From: Toxotes chatareus
Lineage: Eukaryota; Chordata; Actinopteri; Toxotidae
Reading direction: 5' to 3'
Assembly (NCBI GenBank): GCA_016801885.1
Contig: CM028884.1
Location: 4,794,501 to 4,858,500, forward strand
Length of the DNA: 64,000 bases
Below, one piece after another: positions 11,921-24,420 of the stretch. Below the pieces are notes generated by a model. It ran no database searches and was not told where the DNA came from. It saw only the letters and a program-made list of their open reading frames with translations. Each line of letters starts with the position of its first letter. Positions within the stretch are counted from its first letter, which is position 1. Position numbers and translations under genes: made by a program.

Positions 11921-14900
11921 GTGAGTGCTGTGATTGTCAGTATTATATTAAACTCTCTTATCGTGTGGAAACATTAATTCGGCCATTTGAATGCTCCCTC
12001 CATTTTTTTTTTTTCTTCCCATGGGCAGTGGGAGGGTTTTTGGTTGTCAAGGGGAAGCAGAGATATGGGGACAAGACGGGGTGGGGTGGGGGTAGGGGGT
12101 AATGGGTGAGGGTGTCACAAAAGGCTTTTGGAAATAATTAAACTCCCTTTAAATAATGGTGGAAACATTGTTCGCTGTTTTGGATGTCCTTGAAATCCAG
12201 CATACTGTACAGCAGTCACACAGATTGTTATGTTAGTTTTTTTTTCCTCTTTCACACAAAATACAGATGCATGAGAACAAATGCCTTTCCTTTTTTTTTT
12301 TTTATCATATTTGCTCATTTGTCCATTTTTTTCCTGCAGAGGCATGATTTACAAATTTGTGCATGGCATAGATAAGAGAGGGCTATTTTAGTTATGGTTA
12401 GTTTTTCCATTGCGCCTCTGTAATGAACAGAACTGTGGGCTAATCCTGCGGCTAAGGGCCACCTGCTCCCTGGCCTGTGTGGAGGTATCAGGCCGGTTTC
12501 AGGGGAGCGAAAGGCTTCTGGCCAGCCCGGCCAAAGCAGCTTGTTCACAGCTCATTGCTGGGACTCACCTGGGGAGAGTCAGCCTGGCAGCCACGTTCAC
12601 CTCCCTCCCCCAGAATATCACCCAGCCACTCTGGCATGGGCATGAACGCAGGCCATCAAGCATAATATTTGATCTCGTTCAGTAATAGCTTTTGCACACA
12701 GTGTTTTGGTGCCTAATATTTGATAATTGGTGGCTGTGCCTTTCTTGTTTATGACATATTGCCATTGTGATACACTGATATATTTTTCCAACCCCTCAGA
12801 CATGACACCTGACAGTACTAAAGCAGAAAAGCTGGTGGTGTTTTTGTTACACAAGAAAAAAGAGTCACTTGTGATCCCTCTAAATATTTTTAATTTCACT
12901 TCCTCTTGTTTTATTTTTTATTTTTTCCTATCTCGAGCATTGTCATATGGCTGCATCAATTAAACATTTGCCACCATGCGGGGTTTCTAAATACCATACG
13001 AACACAAAAATGCTGTTAAGTGATGCATTAATTTTTCAAGCGAGTCAATTAGGCAGCCTCTGCTGGATTTGACAATGGCTGCTCATCAGAATGCTGAAAC
13101 AAACAAACACTCACCGGGGCCACAGTGACCATACGTGAGCTTGGAATTTAAAGGTTAGACCGCAGCTGTGAGACACTGAGCATCAAAGATTTGACAGATC
13201 ACCTGGCAAACTGTTTTCCAATAGTTAAGTCAGATAGTTAAGTTTCCAAAAAATGAAAAAAAAAAAAACAAAAACAAAAATGGAAACTACACAAGCCCCA
13301 GAACAGAGATTCCATTCATAATTCCAAGCTCACATGCACTCTTGCATTGAATGCTGTGCTGTGTGCCTCTGGCCTGAGTGTAAAATGTTCTGCAGATTGT
13401 CAACAAGGTTAGGGTTAGGATTGGTGGCACAAAATCAAGCTGTTCCCATTTATGAGGGATGCTTTCTCTCAAGGTCTCATCTAATGTTCTGCAACAAACT
13501 CGACTGTAGGATAGGTTAGTCATAGGTATAAGCATCTTCCTGCTGAAGGACAGTGCAAGGATTGAACGCGGGGTAGGGGGGCAGCTCTGGGCGAAGAGGA
13601 ACGTGGCTTGCCTTTTGTGAGGCGATGATGATGGGTCGCATTCACTGCAAGGTTAAGTGCTCATGAGTATGCCTGGCAGAGCTAAGATAAGTCCTATGTT
13701 AAACCAAGATGGCACCGTATTGGTTAAAGAGTATAAATCTCTCTCCCTCTCTCTTCCCCTTTCTCTGTGTTTCTCACACTTAATTAAAAAATGAATCAAA
13801 TGGGTGGGAGGTGTGATTCAAATGGGTCATACAGCTCTCTGTGTGTTTTGCACAATTTCCTGCGCTGTGTGTGTGAGGCTGCCTGTGTCTATGGTTGTGG
13901 GCTGATTGTCAAGGAAGTCCAGGCCAAGACTGGACACTTTCCATCCCATCGTTTTTTCTTTTTTTTTTTTTTTTCTGGTGCACTCTGAGGTTTAATTACA
14001 CTTGCATCCCCAGTCTTTGCCAGTGAACGGGGCTCCCCTCAACTACACCAGCACTGGCGCTGAAAGTGAGAGATAGTGTTTTTGAGAGGGACAGAGAGAG
14101 ATTGTGCCATCGATTTTTAACGGTGTGTCATTCTCTGTGTTCTCTCTCGGCAGAGACTATTAGCATAAATGCAGGAAAGCGAGGAGGGGTGAGGGGAAAC
14201 AGAGGTGTGGAAGAGTAAGAAGGACGGCCACAAGGCGTGACAGCACCCTTCCCTTTTGCTGTTCTTCTTCAGCGCATCGTTTCGTGACATTGTGATTCAC
14301 TGAGCGGCGCGTTCGTCAGCCCCCGTCAGTCCCGTTGGCGTCGGGGAGGCAGACATGCAGTACCTGTTAAAGTGAAGCAGGGGAGACAGCTGTGAAAGCT
14401 TGTTGCTCGGCTGTAGCTTAAAGCGAACACGGTGTTGGAAGGGATTTTAGGATTACTCATCATGAGCCAGGGACGGTTCAGAAATAACCTGTCATTAAGA
14501 ATAGAAATAGGCAAATGGAGTGTGAAGGTAGATAGGCTTGAACATATCGTTCATTCGGACTAATCAGGGGGACGCACGTTTGCTCGTTGTTGACGACGAG
14601 TGGGAGATACCACTTGAGCGAGTGAAGACTCTCATGTAGACCACTGGAAGGGAAGGAGAGGGTAATTTTAGGCAAAGCAGCTCTTGAGTTACCATTGCAC
14701 AACCAAAATGTGAAAATGTAGCCTGGGTTTTAAAATAAAATGAGTTCTGTATTAAATAAGGTGGTTGTGATCTTGCTGAAGACTTTTCTTCATTTTGGCA
14801 TGAGGCCTAGCCAAACCTCCTGCGCTGTCAGCCACGTTTCCCCAAAAGTTTGCCTCTTAAATCAAAGCTATTTCAATTATTCAAACATACAAAGAAGCAA

Positions 14901-16359
14901 CTCATTTACATCCAGCCATTAAAGGCAAAACATTGCCTCAGAACAAAAGACAAACAGTGAACAAATTGCTGTGTTTGCACCAAAGAGAAAGCAGAGTGTG
15001 TTTTCTTTGTAGTGTGAGGCAGATTGATGGCAGTTAGCGCTGGAATATCTCACAACTTCGGACATAACTTTTCCAGGCTCCTTTCCTTCCTGGCAATCAT
15101 TTAGCATATGGTGTGTGAGGATTAATAATGATGGACTGACGTCTGCTGAATTGTAGTGCAGATGTGGTAAATTGACTGATCCTTCATCCCTTTGTCCAAC
15201 ACTTTTATCCACCACAGCATTGTATGTGTGTTTTTCCACAAAGAGAATTGATAATCAACCATTAATATTCATCAATTCAGGCTGAACTGCAAAATTGCAA
15301 GGACTGACAGAGATACAGAAAGAAAAAAAAGGCTTTGATTATTGATTCAGCAAAGACAATGGATATGTCCCAGGAAAAAAAAAAAAAAATGTCTTTCTTC
15401 GTGTACGTGCTGGGGGAAGGAAGCACAAGCTTCATTCCTCTTCCAAACAAGCTGTTTGACAGGATTCCCAACAAGAAGGGCCACAGTAGTATCAGATTGG
15501 TGGTGTAATGTAAGTCCGCAGGGTGTTTTCCTTCAAGCAGAGGTGATTTTCTGTAATATAGGTGATGTTTCCCCCCAAAAAATTGAAGACCTTTTTCTAG
15601 TACTGACTTGTCTGAAATGGTTCAGTCGCTCTTTCTTGTTTTCAGGCTTTAGAGGTGTATTCAGGTGAAAGTGAAAAAGACCACGGCTTGGATTCATTAA
15701 TTCAGTGTGGTTCTCAGAAAAAAAAAGCCAGTACCCCAAGTATGTATTCATTTATTTACTGAGTGGTGTATCTGATACAGTGAAATTATCATGGCTCACT
15801 ATGATATAAGTAGGGACTGGAGTTTTTTCTTTTTCTTTTTTTTTTATCTGTCCGTTTACCACCTTGGTCTGGATCTGAGTACACCATCTTTATCCGAGAT
15901 AGTTTTCCAAATTCAATTCAGACCTTTTTGTTGCTTTTGTTGCTTTCTGCACTTTGGACTGCTAGTACAAGATGTAGGACATCAGTCTATAAATACTGAT
16001 GCGAGCTACTTCTGCTCGGCTGGATTGCCTTTCTCTGTCTCTGTCCCCTACCTCCACCTCCGTCTCTCCCTTTCTCTCTCTCTCTCGGCTCTCTCTGTCT
16101 GCCTCTCTCTGTCTGTGATGGGGTGATTATGGAGAGAGCTACTCTTGAGCCCAAGTAAGCTTGCCTCCAGGGCCGATGGGGTGTGGTACAATGACATTGT
16201 TAAAATTTCTCCAAGTGTTTGGCTTTGGCGATGGGAGGCAGCGAGGCAAAGCTAAGGCGAGATTGAGTCCCGAATGCAGCTGCCACAGCAGCCTGAGACG
16301 CCGTAGTCCTGCCAGAGGCCCTACTGTTGCTGGTTTACGACAGATCAAAGGTTGATCGC

Positions 16360-16620
16360 CCTTCTTGACTGAGTCGTGCCAACGTAGCCTCTGATTAGCG
16401 AGGATCCCCCACCTTAATCTGCATACACTCTGGCTCCACCGATCGAGCGGATGTAAGACTTGGCCTTTGATTGATGGATGAGGAGTGGGAGTTAATGAGA
16501 ATATTAGTCGAATTATTGCCAGTGATTGATAGCCATTATGACAGACAAATTATAAGCATTGGCTCAGATATAATAAATTCTCAAATATACCCCAAATTAG
16601 ACACAGGTCCCAGTGCCATA
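16360..16620. promoter_or_regulatory. candidate enhancer with PBX/HOX- and MEIS-like sites
   Basis: Two perfect TGATTGAT motifs (16468-16475 and 16523-16530), of the type bound by PBX-HOX pairs, lie 55 bp apart. A MEIS-type TGACAG follows at 16539-16544, and several ATTA/TAAT homeodomain cores lie among them. The block is low in simple repeats and looks like a conserved non-coding element, but conservation cannot be tested here. Confidence 0.35.
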
Positions 16621-18879
16621 GTGAGAGGGTTGAAAAAAAGCCATCATTAAATTCAGGAAAGGAAAGCCCATCAATGTTTGCCGGACTTAATTTCATTCCA
16701 TTTGGTTTCTCACACCCACAGCAGCTCCTGGAATACAGCTCTGTAATCTCTCTTCAGGCAGCACCACAAAGATCCATATTGAGCTGCAGTCTAGCAGCAG
16801 CTCCTCTGTCTCTCAGCCCTTAGATCTCCATTCCCTCCTCTTGTGTAATTTAGAAAAAAACTTGCTAACATCCCTCTGTCCTCCACTTCTTCCTCCCTTC
16901 CCTGCTCTGTTACCGCACTCCTCAGGCTCACCTGTACAGTATATCACTAATGCCGGCAGGACCATTATATCAATGGGCCATGGTCACAGTCTCCCTCTTC
17001 CTTTGCAATCTCTCCCTCTGTCTGTCCCTCCCGGTCTGTAATAAAACACTGGGCCCAGCGGTGGCTCTGATAGAGCTGTGGGATCACATGAGTGCAGCCC
17101 TCGAAGAGCTTGACAGGTTGTCTATGGCTGTGTGTTGTCATCCTGGTTCCCATTAACAAGCTGTGTACGTGTATGCGCGTGTGTGTGTGTCTGTGTGTGT
17201 GTGGTGCAGTAGTCCATTTGTGAGTGTTATAGACCAGAATGAGATGAGCAGACACAGGCCTGGATGGAACATATTTAGACGTGAGCGTTTTGCGTGCAAC
17301 AGTAAATACGGTGTGTCCATGAAGCTTTATAGCTGGTGTATCTTTGCAAACATTTGCAGGGGTGTCAGCGTGGCCATATTTATGAAAGATTTCTCACTAA
17401 ACTGCTCTATATGTGCTTTAAGCTGAAATTGCAGCCTGAAATCTTTTGTAGTTCATATTTACAGGTGACCTCATTCTCACTGACATTATCACTTCTCCAG
17501 CAAACGCAGTGGCGTTGCTTGTATCTTCAATGTTATTGCCAAGTAATTTTGTTTTTACCAGCCTGTCAGTGATCATTTAATAGAAGTATTGTGGTGTGCG
17601 TTCACAGTTTACCGTTGGCAGATGTGTCATTTTTGAAATATCACTCATTCTGTTTCCCTCTTTATGTCTTTCTAAACACACACCCACGCCTATAAACATG
17701 GAGCTTACACGGCTCACAATGTCCTGTCTTTCCTCTCACACGTGCCGAGCGACTGCTGTGCATTAAATCACGTACTGTATTTCCTCCCTGTGTATTTTCA
17801 TAAGGGAGATGAAATCATGTTTCAGTTCAGTGTTCAGTGTATCATAAGGAGGCGCATGACGCGCCTTGTCCGCGATCCCTCCCTGGAAGCTCTCTTGTGT
17901 ACATGCATCAGCTGCAATAATAATTTAACAGGAAAGCACATCCATTCACACGGCTTCAGAGTCCCTGAGCAAAATAACAAGCTTGCTGCTATCACTCACA
18001 TCTGTGGCTCAGAATCATTAAATCCATGTTGTACAGTGAGTAGCTCACGCGGGGGCCACTTTCCTCAGCTTCTACATCAGTGCTAATTCTTAGCAAATGG
18101 CCCTTTTGTGGTTTCACCTTGAACTGCGTCGTCACGATTAGTTCTCTCCCATGTCGGTGTTTGTCAGTCAATGCTGTCAGCCTCTTTGAGTAGAAATCCA
18201 GAAAAGCCCCCTCCTCTCATTAAGTCGAACTCTCCCCCCAACTCCAGCCCCCGCCCCAACCCACCCCTTTTAACTGCTTTCCCTCCCCTCTCCTCTCATC
18301 TCCTCTGCCTGGATCACCGGGCTTGGCCTGGGCTGGCTGTGCGGAGGTGGAGCGCTTAGCAGGCTAAATCATCTGGCACTCTGCCTTGAACTTTGCTCTA
18401 ACTAATTTATAGGAATTAAAGCAGTTCACCTCAGATGCTTGGCTTGGGCGCTGCTTTGGCTAAATTAGTCTAGTTTCTTTTCATAATAGGAGAATTTTCT
18501 TTGTTTGGATTATATCTTTTTCAAAGCATCAAGAGAAGCATTTGCAATTTAACAGGCTTAAACATCTTGGCTTTTGTGTTGTGCTGACATTTAAATGATT
18601 GTTTATTTCTTAGACAAAACACCGGCCCGTGTATAATCATATTTTAAACAGGCAGCCATAGAAGACTAAATTAAGGCAAAATTAAAGAGCCTGATGTTGG
18701 ACATTCTGCTTACTTATGAATCTGGACTGTGTTTTCCAGTCAAAACACTGGCCAAGCATCAGTAGCAGTGAATGAGGTTACAATTATTCAAATCTGATTA
18801 TTCAAATCAAAAGATTATGATTATCTGAAACCTGCTAATTGGCCCTTGCCTCTGACATAGTGGTTGTGGGCACAAGCCG

Positions 18880-18903
18880 CAGCAGCAGCAGCAGCAGCAG
18901 CAG
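18880..18903. repeat. CAG trinucleotide repeat (8 units)
   Basis: Eight uninterrupted CAG units in intron 2. The alanine-rich frames across it on both strands are products of the repeat. Confidence 0.95.
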
Positions 18904-20835
18904 TACCAGCTAAAGATTCCTGCTCCCTCTGCCAGTGTGCTCTTGTGGGCTCGATGTTTGGCTCAACTCCCCAGGCAGCTCCTCTCCTATGGATAGAGCC
19001 CAGCGTATGTGAGATGCTGCAGGCGGCTGCAGGCGGCTTATCCCTGTGCCTCTGTTCCCATACACGTCCCATCAGCCAAACTGGGACTGCCGGAGTAATC
19101 TTGTTAAGAATGGATGTTGTTATTGTGCGACTGGATGTGCATTTGGCTTCATGGTTAGCTGAGAGCACACGTGGGCTGGAGTGAGAGAGACAATGGGGAG
19201 GGAGTTTGGGGGGGGGTGCCTATTTCTGGCACTTAAAAGATGACAGTCCTCAATCCTCTTCCTCCGCCTCTTTACTTCCCTCCTCTCTCCTTCCCTCCTC
19301 TCTCCTTCCCATCCTCTCTACCTTCCTCACCCTCCTCGTACAACATAATAACAACAAAGCGGCCTCAGTAAACAGTGGATGTGACATTTACTTGAAGATC
19401 AGTGTCTTCACCTATAACAGGTATTAAAGATGATGATTATCATCACTGCCAAGCAGAAGGCAGAGGGTTGCTCACCTCAATCACTGAGTTGACAATGAAA
19501 AAAAAAAAAAAAAACAACACACAAGACGAATCGATGGCTCTATCCAATGCTCTCTTCTCTCTCAATGCAACCACTCCTAACTCTGGTATCTGGGTGCCAA
19601 CAGACTGTGGCTTTGACCTTTCTCACAAATGAATTATTTCGGTTTAATGATCCCTTCTGCAGGAAGAACAAAAAGATAGCTGAAATAATAGCCAAGGGAG
19701 AAGGGGGGGTAAAAGGGCAGCACCCACACACACCCCATACTTTATTCTCCAACCTTACTTACACTCAGCCTGTGAAGACACCTGTATCCCTCTAACAATG
19801 CTAATAAACTTTGAGTTTGTGTCTCCGAGGTGTGTGTGATACATGTAGCTTGAACCTTATAAATGTACTGGCTTCAAGGAAAAATCCGCTGGATGTAACA
19901 AGCAGGTGGTGATGATGGAAACACGTGCTTCTTTGTGTATGTGAAAGTGACACTTTGGATTTTTTTTCTTTATTCCTCCAGTGTTTGATTAATTCTTCTT
20001 TTTTTTTCCCCTGTCGGATCAGAAAAGGGGGTGGGATGTGGAGAGGAGCTGGGGAAGTGTGTGGGGGGGGGGGGCAGATGCATGAAAAATTCAAAACGTT
20101 ATAATATAAAATCCAGATGAATCATGAATGCTTAATGGGAATCAGGGCAAAGCGTGCAGGATGTTGAAATTGTTCTCAAAGAATCCTGGTGTATGTGCGC
20201 TGTCTGCCAGCGCCGCGTGCACAACGAGGGACACAGCATGTTACGTCGCCTCTCTCAGCTGCTCTCTCTTCTCTCGATGGCAACGAAATGAGGTGTTCAG
20301 GGACACTGAATAGAGGATGCCAGAAACATGTGAAAAGCTTTTAGGGGCTAGAGGCCGTCTGTTATCGAAGTCTGGCTAATTGCCTTTATCCTAGCTGCGA
20401 ACTGCCTGTTGTCCTGCTTGTGGATTGGACATGCACTGATGGTCTATCTGATGAAATATTAACAAATCTTTGCTAACACCCGGTCTTCTCTATTGTGTTT
20501 TAATGAAATGCAGAGTTTCAAGAAAAACTTCTGCTATTATGAATAATAGAACATCCAATTAGTGTAACATCATCACAGATGAGTTTGATGAAAGGCTGGA
20601 CTGGTGTAATGCTGGAGGAGTGTGAACATTTAGTTATCTGTGTTGGAGCAGTGTTGTGTAGGTTGATTGCTTAAGACTTGATGATGACGTCAGAGAAGAT
20701 GAAACCCTTTGAAGTACTTCATTAAAAATTATAAACGAGGAAATGATCTTTAGCAAAACTGAAAGTCAAAATGAAGTTTGTGGTACTTTACATATATATA
20801 CATATATATGTACATGTGTATACACACACACGTAC

Positions 20836-20857
20836 TATTATTATTATTATTATTATC
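20836..20857. repeat. ATT trinucleotide repeat
   Basis: About seven ATT units, close to an ATATAC-rich stretch at 20791-20822. Confidence 0.9.
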
Positions 20858-21465
20858 AGTTTTTCATTTCAGTATTAAAACATTTTTTCAAATAGCACCT
20901 AAATCACAAGCTCCTGTGGCAGCAGTTATACTATATACAATGCAATATATATACCTGAGAGCCAGCATTGCAAGGAGACCCTACCACGCTGACTAGAGAA
21001 CGTCATAGTATGTACATGTTGTGTCTTTTTCATTTTTTCTACAAGCACACTTTTATGTTTATGTTCCATTTGCAACTTAAACTGCCTGTACTGAAGTTTG
21101 GATCCCTCTCAGAAAGTGGAAGTTTGCTTTACTAATGTTAGCGTGCACTCCCACTACAGGGTACTTTCTGGTCATGGTACATGAACGCCTGCTGAGTCAC
21201 TGGCACCAATGAAACTGACAGTCAGAACCAGAAATTCACATCTACTGGAGAGAACTAGTGTAAAAGGCACTGTCACTGCAGAAGAATAAATAAAACTTCC
21301 TTTTGGTTGTTACAGTGTTTTCCAAATAACTACATAAGTCAAAAGCAAACACTGAAGACATACTGATAGGTAAAATGACTTTAAGTTCACTTCAGCTTTA
21401 AGTATTAGAAAGTATTTCAAGAATTACATGTAGGAATGCATTCGTGACTTTATCATAAATACAGC

Positions 21466-21712
21466 TATCCATTTTCTAAGCTTATCCTGTTCAGGGTCAC
21501 AGGGGGTTTGGAGCCTGTCCCAGTATGCATTGGGCAAGAGGCAGGGTACACCCTCACAGGCTGCCAATCTATCACAGGGCTCACACACATACAGACACAT
21601 TCACACTCGCATTCACACCTACAGGCAATTTAGAGTTTCCAGTTCACCTAACCTGCATGTCTGTGGGCGGAAACCGGAGCAGACATAGAGAACTCATGCA
21701 AAATCCCCACAG
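21466..21712 (-). mobile_element. 3' end fragment of a teleost L2/CR1-like LINE
   Basis: Reading the minus strand, the block ends in agaaaatggata, the tail type of a fish non-LTR retrotransposon. Other recognisable pieces on the plus strand are cttatcctgttcagggtcac, ggagcctgtccca, attgggcaagaggcagggta, caatctatcacagggc, attcacacctacaggcaatt and ggaaaccggag. These follow the order of the familiar fish LINE 3' consensus. The copy is 5'-truncated, which is usual for such elements, and has diverged by scattered substitutions and small deletions. Whether L2, CR1 or Rex-type is the right clade needs a repeat-library comparison. Confidence 0.75.
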
Positions 21713-23617
21713 TATTTTGTCAGTATTTTTTTTTTTTGCAATATTTTTTTTTAAATAAAGAAGCTGCTAAATAACAGTTAATATAAAAATAAAAGCTTGA
21801 TTTGTTAGTAATTTTTAAGTGAATATAATTAAGAATGCCGTTTGAAGAGCGCCTTGAACTGAAAATCCAAAAATACAACGTTGTCAACAATATTATCCTT
21901 TGAGGAAATTCTCTTTAAATACTGAGCAGTGAAAACAAGAAGTGTAAAGACACTTTAAATTTCACAAAAACAAGGAGCTGTGTCTTGGAGGGAAACCCCC
22001 TCTGAATCTCATGAGATGACTCTCCTTGCCTCTAAGAAGAGGAACACTCTGCCAAATGGCACAGTGCCCTTTTATGTTACTTTCTGTGCTTTATCTGAAT
22101 CACGAAGCCACGTTGATGCTGTTAGCGCATGACGACGAGGAGCAGCTGTGGTGAGGCAGCAATATTTTAATGGCTTCACAGATCTTTGAATGGTTTGTCA
22201 TCGGGGGGAAACGACCTGGGCCAACCCCAGAACCATTGTAGCCTCCATCTGGATGGAAGCAGTCACACAGGTCCTCATTTCCCTCCATCTCAATCTGTGC
22301 AGCACTCCCAGTGTTTACAGAAGCCGGCGCCCGCTTGAATCACCACTTGCCAAGATGTGGCATGTTTATCAGTGCCTCTCTCCACACACAGTAACACGCA
22401 GGCACATAAACACAGATGCACATGCAAACACAAACACACATTGTCTATGTGTCTCATTGAGTGGCCAGATAAGAAAACATGACATTATCTTTTTGGTGTG
22501 CCTGTGTACCTGTGCGTGCACAGACACACATGCGTTTCTTTTAGTGCATGTGTGTTGCACATTGTGTTTGCAGTAAAAATGCTAATGTCATATCTGTCTT
22601 GATGACCTTTTTCTTATTTGTTGATGCCCGGTGTTTTTATAAATACCATGCTGATATCCTGGGATGTGTAATTACTGCACCAAAGCAACATGCTACCTCT
22701 TTATTAGTTTTCTGACAATGGCCTTCCTCGTCACCACTGAGTGCTGTGGGTGTGTGTGCTGTTTTTTTGTTTTTTTTTTGGGTGTGTGTGAAGCTCTTCT
22801 GTTGTCCTGTTTACACAGCTGAATCCTATAGTACACTAACAGTCATCATGCTGCTGCTCACACACATCTGATAAAGAGAATGGATTGAGTATGTGATGCT
22901 GCTTCTATTTATATGTCAGTTTAGCTCAACAATAGTTATAATATCCATAATATCCCATTTCTTATCCAGTCATTCATCCACAGCAGCTTCTTAGAAATGA
23001 TCTCCAGGGATTCATAAAAGGATCATATCCAGTCCAACACATTGATGGAGGGATTTAGCTGAGCAGATACCTGAGTACACTGTATTACTTCAACAAATAC
23101 CACATCAGATTGAGGCAGAATTCGGATCAGATGTCTCGAGCAGGATTTCTGCAAACAATATGTGTGCTAACATTTACAATGCAAAAATAGGAGCGGGATT
23201 CCTGCCTTTGTTGCATCACTGGTGCAGAGGGAGAATGCATGTCAAAAAGGTCTCTGTGCATACGTAATTGGATCGTGCTCTGCACAGGCTCAGCGTTTGT
23301 CGATAAGGATCACACTCCCCAGGTTCGACTCCAGGGATTAGGGCAGAGGCCGTTTGATCTCTGTGGTTTTGCATAAAAATCACAAGTCTCCTGAATCCTG
23401 TAGCAAAGAAGCTGAGTTAGCTAATTGGGAGGTTCTGCCGAATGCTTGGACTTACACTGTAGCTTCATATAGTGTCCTTAAGATGCCTTTGACAACGCTG
23501 CAATTACAGTAAAGTCAGAGTGCTGTGTTAATGATGCTTTCAGAGTGGAGGAGAATAGAAGGGGGTTTTGAGTCATGGAGCAATTGATGCACTGTAACCA
23601 TGCTTTCAATCCAGCAA

Positions 23618-23636
23618 ACACACACACACACACACT
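23618..23636. repeat. CA dinucleotide repeat
   Basis: About nine CA units in intron 2. Confidence 0.9.
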
Positions 23637-24339
23637 CAATACTGTGTACATGTGAGCCCAAATAGCAACTTATCCCAATCCCAGCAGGCAATCAGACAGG
23701 AAACTAAACTTATCCAAATAGGAGCCATTGTCAGGCTCAGCATATGAAAATGTATCCTGAAACACTCTGGAGCTGCATTCAGGGTCCCTTGCGTCCACAT
23801 CGGGTCCACATGCGCCTGAGCAGCCAACGCAGCAAAAGCAGAGAGGGGTGTGCCAGTTACGGAACATAATTGCTACTAATGACCATTAGGAGTTTGGTTT
23901 TCATCCTCCAGGGGCCGTAGAAAAGGCCTTTCGTCTTATCAGTTGATTAGAAGCAAATAGACGGGGCCGGATCCTGCATATTAAGTAAACAGGGGGCTAA
24001 AATGGTGTTACTCTATCAGGGGAAAGCCTAATGGAGTGGCGGGGAGCTCATCCTCTGTTAATGCCTGAGCTGCAACAAATGGACAACTGCTCACAACCTT
24101 CTGCTTCAATTGTCAAATATTGGGGGCATTTTTTTTCTCCCATCAGCTAAAAAACAAAAAAAAATTGTGAGATCAGTCTGGGGGTTCTGTTTATTTTCTT
24201 GATCCTGTTAGGAGCAGGAAAATAATAAGTGTCTTTACCACAGAGCAGCACAAAGGTTTACAGCAAAATGCTGTAGACATGCTTATCCAGCAGCAGTGCT
24301 GGTATCCAACTGTCAGCGATGGCAGCAAAGTTGTTTTTT

Positions 24340-24420
24340 TCTCTCCATGGATTCATTTGCATTATGCAAATGAACAATTGATATGGATCTTCTCCCCTCC
24401 GATGAACATTTTGCACAGCA
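24340..24420. promoter_or_regulatory. candidate element with palindromic POU octamers
   Basis: A perfect 19-base palindrome at 24354-24372 (catttgcat, t, atgcaaatg) places two octamer sites ATTTGCAT and ATGCAAAT head to head with one base between. POU proteins bind such sites as dimers. The surrounding sequence is free of simple repeats apart from a short T run. Confidence 0.35.

Noticed and set aside
11698..12102. 134-codon plus-strand frame overlapping the first cadherin exon in another phase
   Set aside because: Shadow of the real exon that runs through the donor site into intron sequence.
23288..23332. tRNA-like A and B boxes (ggctcagcg and ggttcgactcc)
   Set aside because: The B box is perfect, but the T stem does not pair, A-to-B spacing is too short for a tRNA, and no SINE body follows.
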